Shown: positions 53,086-64,000 of the stretch, piece after piece
Layout of the letters: each line of letters starts with the position of its first letter
Position numbering within the stretch: the first letter of the stretch is position 1
Assembly: GCA_910589415.1 (NCBI GenBank)
Contig: OU342633.1
Span: 16,530,858 to 16,594,857 of the forward strand
DNA: 64,000 nt
Direction: 5' to 3'
DNA from: Malachius bipustulatus
Lineage: Eukaryota > Arthropoda > Insecta > Coleoptera > Melyridae
Program-made: the position numbers and the translations under genes
The notes under the pieces: model-generated
Told to the model about the DNA's origin: nothing
Seen by the model: only the letters and a program-made list of their open reading frames with translations
Database searches by the model: none

Positions 53086-53600
53086 ATTTATATTTTGTTA
53101 TTTATAAGTGAATACAATGGAAATGGTCTTTTTTAGCCACAAGACGAGAGCTTGTATTAGGGTTTTCCTCAAATCGAACAGTGAATATTCTCTTCAACAG
53201 CTTAACTAACTGGCCGATCTCGAGTCTATTCAATCGGATCCTGTCAACAACATTAACCACATGTATAATAGCAAACAAGACGACTACAAGTCCGTCTGCA
53301 AGTTGTGAAGCACGGTAATAAACCCGAGAGAACTTGAACTTACCGCGAGAGTACCTGTATTTCGCAAGCGGCCATAATAAAAACAAAAGTTGACTCTGCA
53401 AACTCTAGGATCTAGTCGGCTTTGAAAAATTTTTGAAATATCAGATGGATATTTATATAATATGGCAAAAATAAGAAATCTTGATTTTTCAGTTTTTTCA
53501 TGTTCCAAGAATGGTTACAGATATCTTTTTTGTCTTGACGGATTCGAGATGGGCACAAAATAAGACATCTTTTCTCTAATTTAACAGACCCTGTATCTCT
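53086..53600. other. Unassigned noncoding DNA
   Basis: No gene supported. Confidence 0.35.
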
Positions 53601-53794
53601 TATACAGCCAGTATTATAAAGCCTCATTAATTAAGCTAACAGGCAGATTTCTAATACCATTTTTAAAACTTTTATCCACGTCAAATAACTTTTATTAATA
53701 TTTTTGTAATCCCTTTCAGAATCAATAAATTGCTATATTTTCCACCTACGGTCGATACCTTTTCTAGGAACGGTCCCAGAAATCTGCCCGTTAA

Positions 53795-56228
53795 CAACAC
53801 GTTCACAGTCCATGTGATAATCACTAGATATACCTTAAGAGTCCCCGTTTACATTTACATGACCCACATGTGGGTCATAGGACGTTAGGCCATATTCATG
53901 ATCATATTAGAGTCCTATGACCCACATTTGGGTCGCAATAATTTTCAAACACAATATTTCTCGGAAATGCATTTCTCGGAAACGCAAAATATATTTTATC
54001 TGTATTCTGTAAAGTGATTTTCTCGATATTCTGAATAATGTTAGTCAGTCTTCAGATGTTGAAGACATAGGTAGTGTCATTCAGTGTAGCTCGGTACTAT
54101 TTGATACAAATTCAATAAATAATTCCATGGCCAAAAACAATCATTTTTTATCAGAAGCAGAACTAGAATATTATGCAGATAATATGTCAGAGATAAGTTC
54201 TTTGTCTGATCTTGATAACGATTCAGACGATAGTCTGATCGACCCCGATTATATTACGGATGATGATGAAGAAGAAAATGATACAGGAGAAAGTGATGGT
54301 GAAAATAATGATAATGAAAATGATAACTCTGATGCTAGAACCGTACTAGGGATTGCGGAAAATGGTGAAGTAAACGCAAATGCTATGGATATTCCGGAAA
54401 GTAATGAAGAATACACACACTGGTCGGAAACTATAATAAATTTTGCAAGATTTGAGTTTACTGGTGCTAGTGGACCACTTGTTCCAATGAATAGAGATAT
54501 GTTACCAATTGACATCTATAATTTATTTATTGACCAAGAAATCATCAGTTTGATGGTACTCGAAACAAATCGATATGCCAGACAATTAAAAGAGGACAAA
54601 CGCCTCATTCGTTCTGCAAGAATTGCGAGATGGTATGATACAGATGATAAGGAAATGAGAACATTTCTTGGTAAGTAAACTTTATCTTGTGAATATCTGC
54701 GAATCTATATAAAAACTTTTGTAGGCACAATAATGCTGATGGGTCTAGTAAACTTCCCAACTATTGAATCTTACTGGAAGACAGATCCGCTATACTACCA
54801 TGATGTATTTCATAAGATTCCTATCAAGTACAATCGATTTGCATTACTCCTACGATGTTGGCATTTTCAGGATAATACTATACCTGCTAATGCCAATAAT
54901 CGACTGTCAAAAATATTACCCCTATTGAAACTTATCAGAAGGAATATGAATAACGCTTATTCACCGGGCGATACCATCGTCGTAGACGAAACTATGGTTC
55001 CATTTCGTGGCCGCCTAAAGTTTCGTCAATATAACCCATCCAAGGCGCACAAATATGGAATAAAGCTTTATAAGATTTGTACCCCTACTGGATATACATG
55101 GGACTTGAAAGTATATGACGGACAGGGTCAACGATTTGAAGAATTAGATCTTCCCGGAAGTACAGTGGTTGAGTTAATAAACCCATTACTCGATAATGGT
55201 CGGTTAGTAATAACTGATAATTATTATACAAGCATAAAACTTGCCAAATACTTATACAGTCATGAAACTAACTTATTGGGCACTATAAGAAAGAACAGAG
55301 TAGGTCTACCCAAGGATATCGTGAATTATAATCTAAAGAAAGGAAATCTTGTAGCAAAACAAAATGACTACATAACATTTATAAAATGGAAAGACCAACG
55401 AGATGTTTGCATGCTCTCAACGTGTCATGGTAACAAAGTAGAGGTTTGTGGCAAAAATAGATGCGGCCAGGACAAAATCAAACCATTGGCTGTGATCGAG
55501 TACAACAGGGGCAAGCAGGGTGTTGACATCTCAGATCAACTCTCTAGTTACTACACATGCTTGAGGAAGTCATTGGTTTGGTATAAGAAACTAGGCGTAG
55601 AAATCATTTGCGGAACTTTGATTGTTAACACGTTAATTTTGTATAATTTACAACAACCGAAAAAGTTAAGTCTCTTACAATTAAGACAATCACTGATAAA
55701 AAGCCTACTAAATATCAAGGATGATAAAAATGAAATGATAAATAAGACAGTAGAAAAGAAAGACGGGAAACAACATAAGTTGGAAGAATTGCCAAGAGGA
55801 ACCGACCAGAAAATTTTCAGAAAACGCTGCCATGGCTGCTACGCGAAACTTAGAGAAGAAAATATGTCATCTAGAGAGGCCTCGAAAAAAGCCAAAAAAG
55901 TTAACACAGTTTGTCGTCAATGCAATCAAGCCTTTTGTGTTGGGTGCTTTGCTGAAAACCACTAGTTTTGTTGATTTGTGTTAGTCCTTTTTAATAAATT
56001 GGTAATGACTCTAACTTTTTTATTTGATAACTTATCGACATTTGGTTTTTTTTTATATATATTTCCTTCTTTCTTCCTACGTCTCCTTTATATACAAGAA
56101 TAATAAGTCACACGTCCTGAGTAAAATATGCCTGTAAAATCAAATGCTTTTGCGACCCATATGTGGTTCGTGGACGTATGAATTATAACACCTGTGATCC
56201 ATATATGGGTCGTAGGACTGTGAACGTG
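53795..56228 (+). mobile_element. Complete piggyBac-type transposon (2.4 kb)
   Basis: TTAA on both sides (53791-53794, 56229-56232), ends CACGTTCACAGTCC inverted (the left end has CAA before it), an intact spliced transposase, and four imperfect palindromes of GACCCAYATGTGGGTC type near the ends (about 53862, 53920, 56155, 56197). Potentially autonomous. Confidence 0.9.
54127..55965 (+). CDS. piggyBac transposase, exons 54127-54670 and 54725-55965
   Basis: Cut-and-paste transposase acting at TTAA. Removing a 54-bp intron (GTAAGT...TTTTGTAG, phase 1) joins MRTFLG to TIMLMG in the conserved piggyBac order and gives 594 residues, the family's usual size. Acidic N-terminus (residues 15-70). Catalytic Asp triad in VVDETMVPFRG, VITDNYYTS and KQGVDISDQL. 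The C-terminal Cys-rich domain (CHGCYAKL...CRQCNQAFCVGCF) binds the ends. The ATG has good context (TCCATGG). No frameshift or stop, so it may be active; a domesticated gene is less likely because both ends and TTAA sites are kept. Confidence 0.93.
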
Positions 56229-56252
56229 TTAATGAGCCTTTATAATACTGGC

Positions 56253-57164
56253 TGTTAGTGTTCACAAACAGCAATGATTCTTATAAAAATTTGGATTTAG
56301 GTTCTACTCACCCTCTACTTCAAGGTTGTTACTGTACCGGGGGGTTGATTTTAGCCGTGGGGTGGATGCCACCTCTTCTCGGGGGTGAAAAATGTTTCAT
56401 TGAAAATAATTATTACAGGAATGAATAGATCGACTAATTCTAAGCAACTTTTGTTCTATAGTTCTATAAGTTCTTTTTTTCTGAAAGTAGGTAAATACTT
56501 TTCGACTTATTCACAAGTGAAAGTGTCAATTTTTCAACCAATAAACCAACATTTGTAGTTTATATTATACGAAAGTGATTAAAAATCTGATAATTTTCAT
56601 CATGATGAAAGTATTTTCATTGAATTTACGTAGTCACTAATGTCTAAAAAAAATATATGTTCAGGCTCTGGGATCAATTTAATAGTTCCCAAGGCCGGTG
56701 GTCAACCTTGATGAAACAGCCTGCATAATGTCAATTGGGATTCATAACATGGAAATTAAAAAAAAAACCATATGAAAAAACAACACAAACCCAACTAGTT
56801 TGATTAGCCACTGGATGTTACATATAAAAATAAAAACAAGACGAATTACCTTTTGAAGGATGAGTGTTTTATTTATCATCCATCAGTATGCAGAGTTTCA
56901 AGCACTTTTTTTTTGTAGTATTAGAAGGTATTTCATAGCATCTATATTGGTAGAGCTGGTGCAATTCAAAATCCTCATACTTCTGTTGTTATCCCTAAAT
57001 ACATATAAAAATTATCCCTAAAACATAGGCAGGAACTCACAGCACCTTGATAAATCTGACTACTGACCTTTTGAAATATTTATAAAAATCAAAAATTTTC
57101 TCACCTGTTTAAGTACATTATGTAATATGCTTAAAACTTAAAAAAGTAAAAAATTCAGCATTTT
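56253..57164. other. AT-rich intergenic DNA
   Basis: A GC-richer strip at 56320-56390 (GGGGTGGATGCCACC) resembles a common insect repeat. No gene is seen. Confidence 0.35.
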
Positions 57165-57181
57165 AAATCAGTATTTGCATG

Positions 57182-57396
57182 AACGGACAATTTATGTTTC
57201 TGACTGTTTAGCAGTTGACGCTGCCACTGTCTGGAGTTCGAATCCCAGCTCGACATGATTGGTTGTGTTCGCTTATAAAACTATATATTTTATAACATAA
57301 AAATATGTCTGTGACTATATGAGCTCGATCTCGAAGCCAAATGAGCAGAGTGGAGCGACTATGTCTTATCTAGACAGTCAAAACTCTTTAAAAAAA
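57182..57396 (+). mobile_element. tRNA-related SINE (about 215 bp)
   Basis: Flanked by a 17-bp near-perfect duplication AAATCAGTATTTGCATG (57165-57181; 57397-57413 with one change). It has an RNA polymerase III box B-like GAGTTCGAATCCC (57234-57246), a weak box A (TTTAGCAGTTGAC near 57208) and a poly(A) tail at 57390-57399. The parent tRNA is not identifiable. Confidence 0.7.
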
Positions 57397-57413
57397 AAAT
57401 CAGTATTTGTATG

Positions 57414-58508
57414 TGTATTTTTTTCAATCTAAGAGGACTGATACTTCACTTATTCAGAACAATTCAGTAATAAAGTGAAGATATAAACTAGATTTTATCA
57501 ATTTTAAGTAGGTAAATGTAGAATTTTGCAACAATTTTTTTTTTAGAACCTTTTCTACCTTTAAACATATTTGAAATTTATGTTTCTTTTTCAGTGTTTT
57601 GGAACACCAAACTTTTTATTTTTATTTAATTTTAGTACATTAGAAGCTCTTAGGTAAATCAAATAGGTATGATATTCAAATATGTACCTACACTTAACTG
57701 GTATCAATTCCCAGTTGAACATGTAACATAAAAAAATGCTTTGACAAATATTTGAGAATACAAAAAAAAAAAAATTCTGTACATTCCAGATTTATGCTAC
57801 CCTATTTGCTTTCATAACAGATTAGATGATCAGTTGGTATATTTAATTCTTGTAGGTTACAAAATGGAAACAAAATATATTCTTTTAAGACAAACGTTTA
57901 TTAAAAAATTACAACAAATAAGTAATTTTAATTATAAATAATAATAAATTGCTTGGGTGTGATGAATTCAACATTGAAGTCTTCCCCTGCAGCTACTTAC
58001 AAAAATATGCCGTGTTATAAAACAGCGATAAGAGATTCACACTTCAATTAGCTTTGAAAGACAAAGACAGATAAAACAATACAGCAGAATTCATATTATA
58101 AAAATTTTTTTTTGACTGAAATTCTGTTTGTGCTGGTAAAAACTGAAAATTCTCAAATATTGACAAAATCAGCTGCTTTAGAGAATGTCAATAATAATTT
58201 TCTCAGGGGCATAGCAAAGGAGGGGAAGGGGTGGTACAGGTGGGGCCGGCCCACCTCAGAATCCTTCTGGCCCACCCCAGATAAAATTTTAAGTCGACAC
58301 CCGAGTTTACAAAACTTCGATGTAACTGGCAAACTCCGATTATGGGATTATGATTGTTCAAGTAAGTAAGGCCTACTTGTAAGTGGCGGACTTCTAAGTA
58401 GACGGATTTTCGATTTTTTTTTTTTTTTTTGAGTGCTGGGAACTTGCGTGTGACCTTAAATATAAAAAAACTTGCCTACGGCCCTTTATCGGGGGTGGGG
58501 TGGGACCC
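57414..58508. other. AT-rich DNA, no supported gene
   Basis: A G-rich patch at 58210-58280 contains the palindrome GGGGCCGGCCC. The 85-codon frame at 58112-58369 has no recognisable domain. Confidence 0.35.
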
Positions 58509-59242
58509 AATAGCTGGCCATACACACAGAGGTTAATTTGCCAGTTTGGAATGGGGTGGTTGAAACTTACGGTTTAATCCTTGTGTTAGTGGGTAATCGC
58601 CGTGCCAGATTTAACCCGTACAGACTTGTCTGCCAGTTTGCACTGTGCATGAAAACTGTGGCCGTCAATTAACAGACAGTTCAATAATGTCTTCCGAAGG
58701 AGTTGTTCTCTCTAAGACTTTTCTAACAAAATTCATACAAATTCAAACAGAATTTGATCGAAATTTTGTTTGTAAGAAAATACAAAATCTTGAAGGATGT
58801 TTCCGGAAAGAAGTCAGGATCGTTTTCTCTTAGCCTCTTAGCTCTTTTAATAGAATACTATGGTTGAGTTGCTTTTTCTTAAGCAAATAACTTTTAATCC
58901 ATTTAGAACGTCTCTTTGCGACACCCCTATTTTCCATTATTGTTTGCATATTAACTATTAATGCACAGCAAAGAGTCCGTTTTTTTATTATCAAACATAT
59001 AAGTAAACTTTCGTCAAACCGAATTCCACAGTTTCAGTTTAATCCGCGGATAAATCTGTGGTTTTTGCCCACTAACAAGCGATTTGGCGTGTGAGAGAGA
59101 CCAACTTTGGAAGACTGATCTGTGAATTTTTGTTTTGAGTTTGTGGATCAAGACGGTTTTGATCTGTGGTGACTAAACCGGAGGGCGTATCTGCAGCGGT
59201 AAGAACAAGCGGTTAACCTCTGTGTGTGTGTGGCCAACTATT
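58509..59242. mobile_element. MITE with AATAG.TGGCCA ends
   Basis: AATAGCTGGCCATACACACA and its near-complement at the right end bound 734 bp; further inverted matches lie inside (TTAGTGGG / CCCACTAA). No coding sequence. The ends loosely resemble the 29290-29794 MITE. Confidence 0.65.
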
Positions 59243-59720
59243 ACAAACGTCTTTTTTTTTGCTGTCTTTATCGGCAGCAGTGATTCAAAATCAGTGCTCT
59301 TTGGTACGTTCGCAGCCATTTTATTATTTTTTTATGATAATTATTGTTATTATCATTTCCCATGCCTGATTCTGTTTTATTAGAAACTCCTTTTTCGAGA
59401 TGGAATAATGATGACAAGAGAGACTTTTTAAATTGCCCAAAATCGACAGTCATTAGATAATAAATGTAAAATCTTTGCTATGCCCTTGAATCTTCTTATT
59501 GCAAACCAATAGTGTTGCATGTTATGATTATTATTTTTTAAATTTACTTATTCTATAAACAATGTTTCATTTTTGTAGTCTCTAAAATTATCTTACAAAA
59601 ATGATGAAGTAGATAAGTTTAGAACAGAACTTGGAAATAACAGAGCATGTTTGCATCATAGTCAAGAGTGGAAAAACTTCAGCGAACAAACGGTCATCAT
59701 TGACTGTGAAACATTTCACT
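59243..59720. other. Intergenic, nothing identified
   Basis: AT-rich with short open frames only. Confidence 0.35.
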
Positions 59721-59722
59721 TA

Positions 59723-62144
59723 TAAGGGTGTCCCATCGTATAGAATTCTCGCGAAAAGTACACTTTATTATTAAATTAGAGTATTTTATTCGCGGCACGT
59801 TCATGAATAATTTAATGCTCTATAATCTGGTCTAATCGGCATGTAATCTAGTGAACTTAATTAAGCTTACAGTCGCGAAAAACTAATTAATAAAAAAATG
59901 TCAACTTTTTTATATCAATAAACTCTAAACATCATTAGACATTGAAAATTTATAAAGCAAATGCCATTAATTGCAGATAATGTTAAGTTAGGAAAAATCA
60001 GATATCATTTATGATGATTTTTGTTGGTATAAAGCTATTAAATGTGGCGAAAGGCACTAAGGCGGTCAAGGGTCCCTGTTATTGATGACTGAGTTGAGAG
60101 TTGACAATAAACTATTCTCCCTTTACAGTACAGAGGCGGACTAAATGTTAAATTCTGTGAAATAGGTAGGTAGAAATTTTTGCGCCGGCCTCAAAATATG
60201 CAAGTGAGTTCTTACCTTCTATCATTGTTTTAGTTTGGTGGTCATAAGTTGAAAAAATTGATTAAATACTCTTTTTTAATATTTCTTTAGATTTTTTGTT
60301 GAAATAGGTTCTATTTTAGTAAAATAATTAATAATTTTTAGAGAGTGGTTTAATATTTTTTTAGAAAAGACAAACGATTGAAACAACTGAATTAACATTT
60401 ATTTTTACCTTTAATAAAAGTTTACCTTTTATTTTATAAGTAAGTAATATTTGCTAGTAACTACCTACAAAAATAACTTATAAGTTTGATGATTGCTTTA
60501 CAAAGTTAGGTAGGTAGGTTATAAAGTTATCTGAATGAATTAAATTCCTATTTCAAACACTTTTCAAATGTAGTTTTATTTACAATAATTTATTAGAAAG
60601 TATTAAAAAAAAGTACCTAGAATCTAACTACGAAATTTTGAAACCTACCTAAAGAAGATGTTCGAAGATATGCCCATTTTGTTCTATGCACAATAATTGT
60701 AGACGTCTTCTAAAATTGACCTGAACAGTTGAAACGGTTAAAAAGCCGAAATGCATCTGCTATCCGTTCCATCATGTTTTCCCGAGTCGTCGGTTTCTCA
60801 GCGTAAACGTGTTATTTAAAGGCGCCCCACAAAAAAAAATCAGGACGTGTTAAATCTCGAGATCGAGCTGGCCAGTGGGCAGGCCCTCCCCTGCTGATCC
60901 AACGATATCCAAATTGCTGTTGCAACTGCTCGTGAGCTTGCACACTGAAATGTGGAGGAGCACCATCTTGTTGGAATCAAATATTACAACTTTGATTTTA
61001 TGGTACATCTTCATCAAGCATTTCATTAATATGTTTTCTTAAAAAGCTTGCGTATGTTTCCCCATTTAAGTGACCATCAAATAAAAATGGACCAACAATT
61101 CGATTGTTGATTGAGTGACCATCGATTTTTGTTGTCCTGCTCTCGTATCCAGTGAGGGTTCTCCACTGCCCAGTAGTGCATGCATTTAACCAACCCATAA
61201 CTCTTGAAACAGCTTTTGTCTGTAAACAACACTTTATCGAAGAAATTGGGGTCGGCTATGATCATGTTTTGCGCCCACTCACAAAATGTGACCCGATTTT
61301 CAAAATCTCCATCATAAAGTTGTTGGTGGAGTTCAATATTGTATGGATGAAAATTATTCCGCTTGCTCAAATTAGTTCTAGAACACTAAATTCAGAACTC
61401 TTCCTTGGGCGAGTTCGTTCATGGCATTATAATTCTCAAACACTTTCACCTTCTGACGAAAATCTCCCCTCTCGTGTAAGGATTGACACAGTTTCTTAAA
61501 AATCTGATTGCTTGGATGGTTGCTATTTGGAAATCTTTCCGCATAGGTCTCTACAGCAAGAGTTGCATTTCTCCTTCATTCACCATGGATAAGAAGCATC
61601 TCCAGTTTTTCATCAAAAGAATATCGGAACAGCATTTTGAAGACTTCTAATTAAAATATTTCGTGTCTATTCCAATAATAATTCAAAAGCTGCATAGGGA
61701 TTAAATTTGCCTTCGAAAAAGCGGGACCTGGATTCAAGAGAAACCTTCTACAGGGACCTAAACAAACAAAGTATAAAAACCTTTAGTGCTTACTAGTTGT
61801 CTCACAGCGGCTACTTCTAAAGCTTACGGTTGTAAATTATTGATGTGTTGTCCAACTTTGATGTGAAATTAATCAATTTTGGTTGAAGATATCGATGAGC
61901 TGATTACTGTTTCTTATAGAAGAAACTTTCTTCTACAAGTGTATGAAAAATCATGGTGATGCGATTGATATTTAGATATGAAATCTATGTCGAAAATCGA
62001 AAGTCACATTTAATTAATTTACTAAAATTGATTACACCATGTTTATGCAGGTTTATTATAATGTATGTCTATAAAATTTCATATAAAAATCTTGATTAGA
62101 AGTACCTTTTTTCGCCGAAATTCTATAAGATAGGACACCCGGTA
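59723..62144 (-). mobile_element. Tc1/mariner element, DD41D type, dead
   Basis: Inverted ends share GGGTGTCC.ATC.TATAGAATT and CG.CGAAAA. A TA dinucleotide sits at each edge. A minus-strand transposase relic lies at 60649-61635. The long noncoding stretch 59760-60640 is unusual for a mariner. Confidence 0.78.
60649..61635 (-). pseudogene. Mariner-like transposase, broken
   Basis: The N-terminal helix-turn-helix relic (FDEKLEMLLIHGE) follows an ATG at 61635. Then VLFTDKSCF (first Asp), RIVGPFLFDGHLNGETYASF, FQQDGAPPHF (second Asp) and RPDFFLWGAF (third Asp). I count 41 residues between the second and third Asp, that is DD41D. The C-terminus ends IEQNGHIFEHLL at 60649. Multiple stops (for example after GAFK and LLIHGE) and frameshifts make it inactive. 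Confidence 0.82.
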
Positions 62145-62929
62145 TGTAAAGCCGGCTACTCACTACGCGGTACTGGGCAAGTGAATTATTTCGCCAGTAC
62201 TTGTTAGTGCAAGTGATGTTTGACTTGGGTCAGTTTACTGACAACAAACGGGTAGTACAAGTAATGGCAGGGGAAGTGAATCTTGAAAATGAAAGTTGCA
62301 TGCCGCGTCGTCATACCTACTAAGCGGAATTTGCTAAGTATTCACAAGTACTTGGCAAGTGCAACTACTGCTCTCAAAAAATACACTTTTAACTGGAACA
62401 CAAACTGATTAAAAATTGAGTTTTACTACGAAGCTTGTTAAAAATACTTTTAACACTAGTGCTAAAAACAAACGAAAAAATTATTCAACTTGAGAAAAGA
62501 GGTCAACTCTTTTCCTTAAGCTAAGATTAAGTTGTAGCCATTCAAAGATAATATTGTGAAACTTAGAATAAAAATTCCCATCCATTTTTCTTTTTAATTA
62601 TCTGCAACTAAACTTCTCAACATCTAGAACATTTATTTTACATATATGCCGTTCACATATTAAAAAAGCATTGGTAGGCCATGAACTTTTGTTTTTAGGT
62701 TTACAAAAATGAGAACTCCCTAGATCTTGATTGACAATATCAGCTGATCGAGGTATTGAAGGTTAAGTAAACACCGACACTTGTCAAATCGCTCAAATTG
62801 CCTCAGCTGATTAACAGCCTTGTTGTCTAATTGATGTTTTAGTAGATTATCTAGGATAATTTTTATTCAGACAAATTTTTCTCGAACTGTCAAATAAATA
62901 TTATTTTTTTGACATTATAAATTTCATAA
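62145..62929. other. MITE end and unassigned DNA
   Basis: AAAGCCGGCTACTCAC at 62148 matches the end of the 29290-29794 MITE. The other end was not found. The rest is AT-rich with no gene. Confidence 0.4.
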
Positions 62930-63630
62930 TGCCTAAATTAATATCAATTGAAGAAAAAATTCGTGAAAAATAGGCATTCAAGTTATTTAAATCTGAAAAT
63001 GACAACCTAAGTGAACGACAAGTCATATTGAAAGTAAAACACATTTGGGGTGTAAGTATTATTAAGTGTACACCTAATAAAATGATGTTACGTAATTTTC
63101 CTCTTTTATAGTATTCAGTAAGTGCGATTGAAACAATAATTAAACAGGATAAATTTGAAGTTAAGCCTTTGGGCAGACGACCTAAACCAGACAATAATCA
63201 TGAAAATTTTACGTTTCGGAAAGATTCGCAACGACTGATTTGGCAATATAACTTGAAAAACGAACATTTTACTGTAGGAAAACTTTTGGAAGACGAACGT
63301 AAACATTTGGATTTTGAAAAGGGGAGAACTAGTTTATTTAAAATTCTTAAATATCTCAGCTATAAATATGAATATGTGAACGGACGCAAAATTCTTTGTG
63401 AACAAAAGCATGTCGTTGCATCCAAAATTACCTTTCTAAGAAAATACTTACGATATCAAAATTCGAGTGAAAATGTAACGTTCGTGTACCTGGACGAAAC
63501 ATGGATCTACCAGAATGGATCCAAACAGCCATCACCAATAATAAGATCGCCAATCACCATGACCGTAGCCGATTGGCCGATTCAGTACCTACCTAATGTT
63601 CTATTTTTTAATAATAAAGAGTTCCTTTAA
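62930..63630 (+). pseudogene. IS630/Tc-type DDE transposase fragment with intron
   Basis: An ATG at 62930 begins a helix-turn-helix-like segment (LISIEEKIREK, one in-frame stop, then NLSERQVILKVKHIWG). A GTAAGT...TTTATAG intron (about 63052-63113) leads to YSVSAIETIIKQDKF and the frame at 63169-63630. VYLDETWIYQNGS at about 63490 is the first catalytic Asp motif of this transposase group. Directly after it the sequence is unrelated, so the remaining catalytic residues are gone. Confidence 0.65.
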
Positions 63631-63885
63631 TTGGAGCATTGGTCGGAGTAACGTTGTAACTTACATTTTTACATGAGACTCAAAAAATGTACCTTGCAAC
63701 ATTATTAAATGGAATGTTTTTTTCATTTAGCGATTCTTGAAATATTGTTTAAATATTATTTAAGGTAAATTAGGCAACAATTAAAGCTTTGTGGAAGCAT
63801 TCTGCCCATTTAAACGTGCTGAATCGAAAAAATTACTCCAAAAAATTATGTAAGTTACAACGTTACTCCGGCCAACGCTACAATT
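63629..63885. mobile_element. MITE with GGAGTAACGTTGTAACTTAC ends
   Basis: Left and right ends are complements for about 35 bp with three mismatches, around a noncoding AT-rich centre. It directly abuts the truncated transposase. Confidence 0.75.
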
Positions 63886-64000
63886 AGTTACTTTAAGATA
63901 TCAAAATACAATAAAACTTTTTTCTCATGTTATAATTTATGGCAAGCTTATTAGATTTGACGAGTTTGCTTTCTAGATAAAGATTGCAATATCATAAAAT

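Larger units (their letters stand above)
53601..56252. mobile_element. Small foldback MITE hosting the piggyBac insertion
   Basis: CAGCCAGTATTATAAAG at the left has its near-complement CTTTATAATACTGGCTG just right of the piggyBac. AGGCAGATTTCT and AGAAATCTGCC pair inside. Without the piggyBac the repeat is about 210 bp. Confidence 0.6.

Noticed and set aside
57208..57246. Functional tRNA gene
   Set aside because: Only box B is convincing; no acceptor stem or anticodon arm folds, while a poly(A) tail and target duplication show a SINE.
1..64000. CRISPR arrays, operons, bacterial promoters
   Set aside because: No spaced direct repeats or operonic genes; introns and retroelements show eukaryotic nuclear DNA.

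Overview
The window is AT-rich nuclear DNA from an animal, almost certainly an insect. The evidence is short spliceosomal introns, a two-exon Notchless homologue, an insect-style C2H2 array gene, TATACAGGGTGTCC-ended MITEs, piggyBac and mariner elements, and nested Ty3/gypsy elements. Beetle or true bug is my best guess for the order, but nothing here settles it. I see two well-supported host genes: a 15-finger C2H2 zinc-finger gene (21.0-22.8 kb, minus) and Notchless/NLE (30.7-39.3 kb, plus, two exons around a 7.1-kb intron). A few exon-like fragments remain (7.65-7.76 kb minus, 8.9 kb plus). Nearly everything else is mobile DNA, much of it nested.

Layout. 0-5.2 kb: two non-LTR retrotransposon remnants around a foldback repeat. 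6.0-7.5 kb: a mariner-type long-hairpin element with a second hairpin inside. 10.3-15.5 kb: a young gypsy element (minus strand, LTRs identical as read) that appears to lack a protease. 16.5-20.0 kb: a retroviral-type LTR split by a 2.9-kb long-inverted-repeat element with 11-bp target duplication. 21-23.2 kb: zinc-finger gene with a hAT-type MITE just upstream. 23.9-25.4 kb: tandem AT-rich repeats. 26.0-30.5 kb: a large foldback holding a tandem pair of Crypton-derived units, which in turn holds a palindrome-rich MITE. 30.7-39.3 kb: NLE, whose intron carries a foldback element, a hammerhead ribozyme, a decayed DUF7869-type transposon with its own TIRs, and an LTR/integrase scrap. 39.5-50.1 kb: two inverted copies of a short hammerhead-bearing retroposon; one was hit by a gypsy element, and that gypsy was hit by another. 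50.1-53.1 kb: two LINE fragments. 53.8-56.2 kb: an apparently intact piggyBac with a 54-bp intron. 57.2 kb: a SINE. 58.5-64 kb: MITEs, a dead DD41D mariner, and a broken DDE transposase.

The most interesting signal is RNA-level. Reading the sequence by hand gives two complete hammerhead ribozyme cores. One lies in sense orientation in the NLE intron (33069-33119). The other is on the minus strand of the retroposon at 49336-49379. Both have a loopless, self-complementary stem III, the minimal form linked to retrotransposed ribozymes. A third, mutated copy lies at 49874-49916.
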